A stretch of DNA of 64,000 bases from Pogona vitticeps (taxonomy: Eukaryota; Chordata; Lepidosauria; Squamata; Agamidae), in the NCBI RefSeq assembly GCF_051106095.1, contig NC_135789.1:25517264-25581263 (forward strand), written 5' to 3'. This document shows positions 60,901-64,000 of this stretch, one piece after another. Position 1 is the stretch's first letter. Each line of letters opens with the position of its first letter. The notes beneath the pieces were generated by a model. That model searched no databases. It was given only the letters and a program-made list of their open reading frames with translations, and was not told where the DNA came from. The translations under genes were made by a program, and so were the position numbers.

Positions 60901-62237
60901 CAAAGAGGATCAACTTGGTTGGCTGACGGCAGACTCTGGAAAGATGATTCAAAGGGACTAGTGTGAGGGACATATCTCTTCTCTCTGGGCTTTTAACGGA
61001 TTTTGTTGCTGTAAGTGAGAAACCTGTGGAAAGTTACTCCGTCGCTTTTAGAAACGGTGGCATAATTTTAGCAGCAAAAATGGCTCTCTTTTTTTTTTGC
61101 TCAAAGGGAGCAGTTACAGCCATCTAGTGTGCGGTTGGATGTTATGTGCCAGCTGTTTTCGTGGATGCTTCAGTCTGGGGACCCTGGGGGGGGGTCTTGC
61201 TGAGATAGAGGGTGAGCCTGCCGACCTCCCCCTCCCCACTCTCGTTGGACAGGCAGATAGCCACTGCTTGTGAATCTGGGCTGCCAAAATCAGGAGGGAG
61301 TCCCCTTATGAGGGTCTTCCTTGGTTGTGATCTCTGTGTGTCTGTCAGCACCGTGGACAGCTCCCTTGTCCTGATCCTGCCTGGGGGAAAAAGGGACAGG
61401 CCACCCTGTCCAAGACCTCCAGCCCCGGTTGGTCCCTCTCAGTTGCTTTTGCTGAGGAAGCATGCCATTTGCTGGCTGATCCACCAGGTGTGGCGCATAC
61501 TACTGCCACCCTTTGACTCAGCAGCCTGGCCCCTCGACTCATGAGTCATCCCTTTACATGTGGACTGTGTCCGGAGGACCTTTGCAGGATGAGGAAAAAG
61601 GCTCCCTGGGGCAGTGGCAGGAAATAAGCAGCAGTTTATTTAAAAGGACCCAAGGCGGCTTACTGTGTTGAAACACCATATTTAGTGTTTCAACAGTCAG
61701 CCGCCTTGGGTCCTTTTTTTCCAAGGAGAAAGGTGCGGGTAAAAAAAGAGAAATGTTTTGGGTGGGTGGGTGGGTGGGTGGGTGGGTGGATAGGTAGGTA
61801 GGTAGGTAGGTAGGTAGGTAGGTAGGTAGGTAGGTAGGTAGGTAGGTAGGTAGGTAGGTAGGTAGGTAGGTAGGTAGGTAGGTAGGTAGGTAGGTAGGTA
61901 GGTAGGTAGGTGGGTGGGTGGGTGGGTGGATGGATGGGTGGATAGATGGATAGACAGATAGATAGATAGTGGTGTGGAGGCTGCTGGACTCCAGCTGGTG
62001 CCCGATCCTCCTTGGGATGGGCTGGTGGGCAGCAAGGCGCAGCTCCATTTCGAGGCACACTTTGGTGGTGGATGGGGCAGACCGGAGAGGGAGTGATGGG
62101 GATGAGGGGAGGGAGGGGGGGCTTGACTTGTGGCCGACCCTTTGGAGAGAGCGGCTTTTCATCTGGTCTCTGCTGGTTTCCTTTGGCAGGTGAAGATCCT
62201 ACTTTTTGCTCCTCTGGCATCCTGCAGGAAAAGCAAC
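43810..62237 (+). CDS. PITPNM3: PITPNM3 (Nir1), first four coding exons
   Basis: This is a membrane-associated PITPNM/Nir family member that lacks the PITP domain; it binds PYK2 and has been reported as a CCL18 receptor (family knowledge). Exons 43810-43846, 55902-55994, 59501-59608 and 62190-62237 join in phase 1 and encode MATDPPPPPQRPAG..., then LLSDSVESSDDEFFDARE, then GKNAILLGMSQWNSNDLVEQ and CSSGILQEKQR, matching the N terminus of human PITPNM3. EFFDARE is a consensus FFAT motif (VAP binding at the endoplasmic reticulum), with an acidic lead-in, split by the exon 2/3 junction. The N-terminal proline-rich exon 1 differs from human, as is common for this gene. The gene continues beyond the window; intron 1 is 12 kb. 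Confidence 0.93.
46215..46365 (-). mobile_element. tRNA-derived SINE with CR1-like tail
   Basis: On the minus strand a tRNA-like head contains a B box (gagttcgattcc) after ggataagaggttgg. This leads into ggctggactggatgatcctt and cccttccagctctgcagtt, the typical 3' tail of CR1-type elements in sauropsids. A short GT array interrupts it. Confidence 0.6.
47456..47640 (+). mobile_element. tRNA-derived SINE with RTE-like tail
   Basis: The head gtggtatagtggatagactg, the B box gcgttcaaatccc and ctgttcagccatgg resemble tRNA/MIR-like squamate SINEs. A tail cctattagggtcactatgcc resembles the gggtcgctat-agtcgg tails of RTE-mobilised SINEs. The copy is diverged. Confidence 0.6.
56310..56468 (+). mobile_element. 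Second copy of the Bov-B-tailed SINE, 5'-truncated
   Basis: The sequence ggccatgtgaccacggaaga, tggctctatggcttggaaac, ggggatgagctccgcccc and agtcgaacacgactggac corresponds to the 3' half of the SINE at 23738-23998. It lies in intron 2 of PITPNM3. Confidence 0.75.
57650..57730 (-). repeat. tRNA-like SINE head fragment
   Basis: On the minus strand tgtggctaaatgactg...gggaggacctgggttcaaatcccggccagg carries a clear RNA polymerase III B box (GGTTCAAATCC) and a weaker A box region. It does not fold as a complete tRNA from what I can read, so it is called a SINE fragment. Confidence 0.5.
57837..57921. repeat. Compound (CT)n(CA)n microsatellite
   Basis: About 19 CT units run directly into about 23 CA units without interruption. 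A second short-tandem block of this size in the window is at 61759-61970. Confidence 0.95.
61642..61740. repeat. Inverted copies of a LINE tail (hairpin)
   Basis: The 35-base arm at 61642-61676 (aaaaggacccaaggcggctt...gaaacac) is the near-perfect reverse complement of 61685-61716, separated by eight bases. The right arm, agccgccttgggtcc followed by gagaaaggtgcggg, resembles the common squamate CR1/L2-type tail. The pair may come from inverted insertion or a 5' inversion during retroposition. Confidence 0.65.
61759..61970. repeat. Long tetranucleotide array (GGGT)n(AGGT)n(GGGT)n(GATA)n
   Basis: An uninterrupted core of about 30 AGGT units is bordered on both sides by GGGT units and ends in GGAT/GATA units. 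It follows the inverted LINE tail and lies in intron 3 of PITPNM3, about 220 bases upstream of exon 4. On the minus strand it reads as an open Thr-Tyr-Leu-Pro frame that is not a gene. Confidence 0.95.
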
Positions 62238-64000
62238 GTGAGTCTAGCTGTTTTCTTTATATATATATATCCACTCTAATGCCTAAATTACAAATGGCAG
62301 CACAGTTTAAATCCCCCCCCCCCAATAATGCTCTTTTCTGAGGCCATCTGGAGGCAGAAATCCAGCCTTGCTGATCCCCCTCTTTGGGATTATAAACCTG
62401 ATTATTTATGACTCTAGGCATGTTTTCCTGGAGAGGGGGGGTAGCGATTGTCCATCTTCCCCTCCCTCAGCTGCCCTGCACTCACTGGGAAGTCCGTGTC
62501 CCGCTCTCTTCCTGCTGGGCCTGTAAACTTCTCTTTGGGACGTAGCGCTCATGCCCCATGACCAGTCTGTTCTTTGCTGGCATGAGGTGCTGGGTCCGGA
62601 TCCTGGTATCTCATGTTGCGAATGGTTCCCTAGGAGGAGCCTCAGGGTATCTGGAGAAAGTGGAGGCCCTCCAGAGGGCAGCCTGCAATTCCCATTGACC
62701 TAGTGTATGGCAGGGGATTATGGGAGTTGTGATCTGATGAAATTGATCTCTGGGCACCCCATGGAACTCGTGCTGAATTGGGTGGGTGGGATAAAGCAGG
62801 ATGGGAAGAACCCCGGAGAGTCGGGCCACCGGAGCGAGGTTGGGAGTGGGTGGGAGTTGAATGAGGAACAGAAGACAAGATAGGTGTTTTCATTTCTCTT
62901 TCGTGGGGTGGCTGTTGTAAAAAACACCCATTCGCCCATCCACCTTGCCCATCTTTGAAATGGTTAGCTCACCAGAAAGAGGTGAGGCAAGGACTCCCTG
63001 GAAAAGACCCTGATGTTGGGAAAGTGCGAAGGCAAGAGGAGAAGGGGACGACCGAGGATGAGATGGATGGACAGTGTCTGCGAAGCGACCAACATGAACC
63101 TGACACAACTCCGGGAGGCAGTGGAAGACAGGAGGGCCTGGCGTGCTCTGGTCCATGGGGTCACGAAGAGTCGGACACGACTAAACGACTAAACGAAACG
63201 AAAAGGAAAACCAAGGGAGTGGGAGTTGGCGGGGGGGGTGCAGGGGAGGGGAGGACACCCTCCAGGATGGCAGAAAGTGCTCAGGGGTGAATCAAAGCCA
63301 TCTGGGAAGAATCCCAATTGTAAACGTGAAATGGTCTTGACTTTTGGGGTGTTTGAAAATTCAAAACAACATTCGTGAACAGAGCGTGCCCCTTCACTGA
63401 AAAAAGTGGTTCTCTTTTGTCTGGACTGCATTTGGCATTTCCCACGTTAACTTTGGATCTCGCAGAAGGGGCCCTGGTTTTCCCCGCACGGGATCCTCCT
63501 TGGGGGGGGGAACCCACTGGGCAGCCCAGTTCCCGTCAGCTCCATCGAGCGTTTAAAAGGGAGGGTCCGATCCCCCCCCCGTTGCAAACTGGTTGTGGTG
63601 AAGCTGGCTCCCAAACTCTCCTGTTCCCGCATGCGTGGCCCCCCGCCACCCACCCTCCCCACCTGTGCTCCCCATAACCCTGCAGGCACCTCTGTCTTTT
63701 GCTTGGCTTGAGAGACTCGTTTCCTGACCCGCTAATCGGAAGCATATGCCAGCAGCCCTGTGTGCAAATTTATTTCTCCTTGACAGATTTGTTATCATCA
63801 ACAACCAATAATAGTTGGACAGATGGCGGTGCGGCGCAGCCGGGCTTCTTATGGGGAAGGGAGAGGAAGGCTCTCGTTGGGTCTAGCTCTTGTTGAGGTC
63901 TGGATGGATTTCAGGGCACCCCAATCTTTAGAATAAGGGTTAGGGTTTGCTCCCCTTCCCATGGGCCCTGCTTTGTGCTTTTGCTCCTCTGTGGTGAGTC
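62238..64000 (+). other. PITPNM3: Start of PITPNM3 intron 4
   Basis: Apart from the Bov-B LINE end, this stretch holds no recognisable exon. It has a tatata run near 62258 just after the donor site, and GC-rich unique sequence. Confidence 0.5.
62955..63204 (+). mobile_element. Bov-B (RTE clade) LINE 3' end
   Basis: A plus-strand frame reads GKCEGKRRRGRPRMRWMDSV, then LREAVEDRRAWRALVHGVTK and SRTRLND before a stop, the well-known C terminus of Bov-B ORF2. The DNA ends in agagtcggacacgactaaac and short cgactaaac repeats, the Bov-B 3' tail. It is 5'-truncated and lies in intron 4 of PITPNM3. Confidence 0.88.

Noticed and set aside
61759-61970. Possible CRISPR-like array
   Set aside because: It is a simple four-base tandem repeat with no spacers, in a vertebrate intron.
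61554-62220. Minus-strand frames with Thr-Tyr-Leu-Pro repeats
   Set aside because: They are translations of the AGGT tetranucleotide array and its borders.

Overview
The window is nuclear DNA from a vertebrate, most likely a squamate reptile. It holds multi-exon genes with GT-AG introns. Its repeats are of squamate type: a Bov-B LINE 3' end, SINEs sharing the Bov-B tail, CR1/L2-like remnants and a Tigger-like MITE. The sequence is GC-rich and gene-dense with many poly-G/C runs and microsatellites, which would fit a microchromosome or other GC-rich segment (inference).

The layout follows the block seen on human 17p13: SLC13A5 - MED31 - TXNDC17 - KIAA0753 - PITPNM3, in the same order and relative orientations. 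From left to right: the last seven coding exons of the citrate transporter SLC13A5 (+, 1-4925); a repeat-containing interval; a three-exon single-domain rhodanese gene on the minus strand (9135-13869), with no counterpart I can recall at this place in mammals; MED31 (+, 15250-17903); TXNDC17 (-, 19443-21853), tail to tail with MED31 and head to head with KIAA0753; and KIAA0753/OFIP/Moonraker (+, coding 22985-33744, 16 coding exons). After a gene-free stretch comes a whole-looking Ty3/Gypsy-class LTR retrotransposon of the Gmr1-like kind (36603-42817, 5-bp target duplication). It is followed directly by the CpG-rich start of PITPNM3 (Nir1), whose first four coding exons (43810-62237) lie in the window; the gene runs off the right edge.

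The host genes do unrelated housekeeping or tissue jobs: citrate uptake, Mediator, cytosolic disulfide reduction, centriolar satellite/ciliogenesis, and membrane-contact/receptor signalling. They are linked by old synteny and by one shared promoter region (TXNDC17/KIAA0753).

The most striking features are: (1) the LTR element, whose integrase precedes the reverse transcriptase and whose Gag carries a SCAN-like capsid segment; (2) the rhodanese gene; (3) a KIAA0753 about 100 residues shorter than the human protein; and (4) AT-rich, homeobox-motif-like islands in the otherwise GC-rich PITPNM3 introns, which are candidate enhancers. Exon limits were read by hand from splice sites and reading frame. 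Statements about human orthologues come from memory of the families, not from a search.
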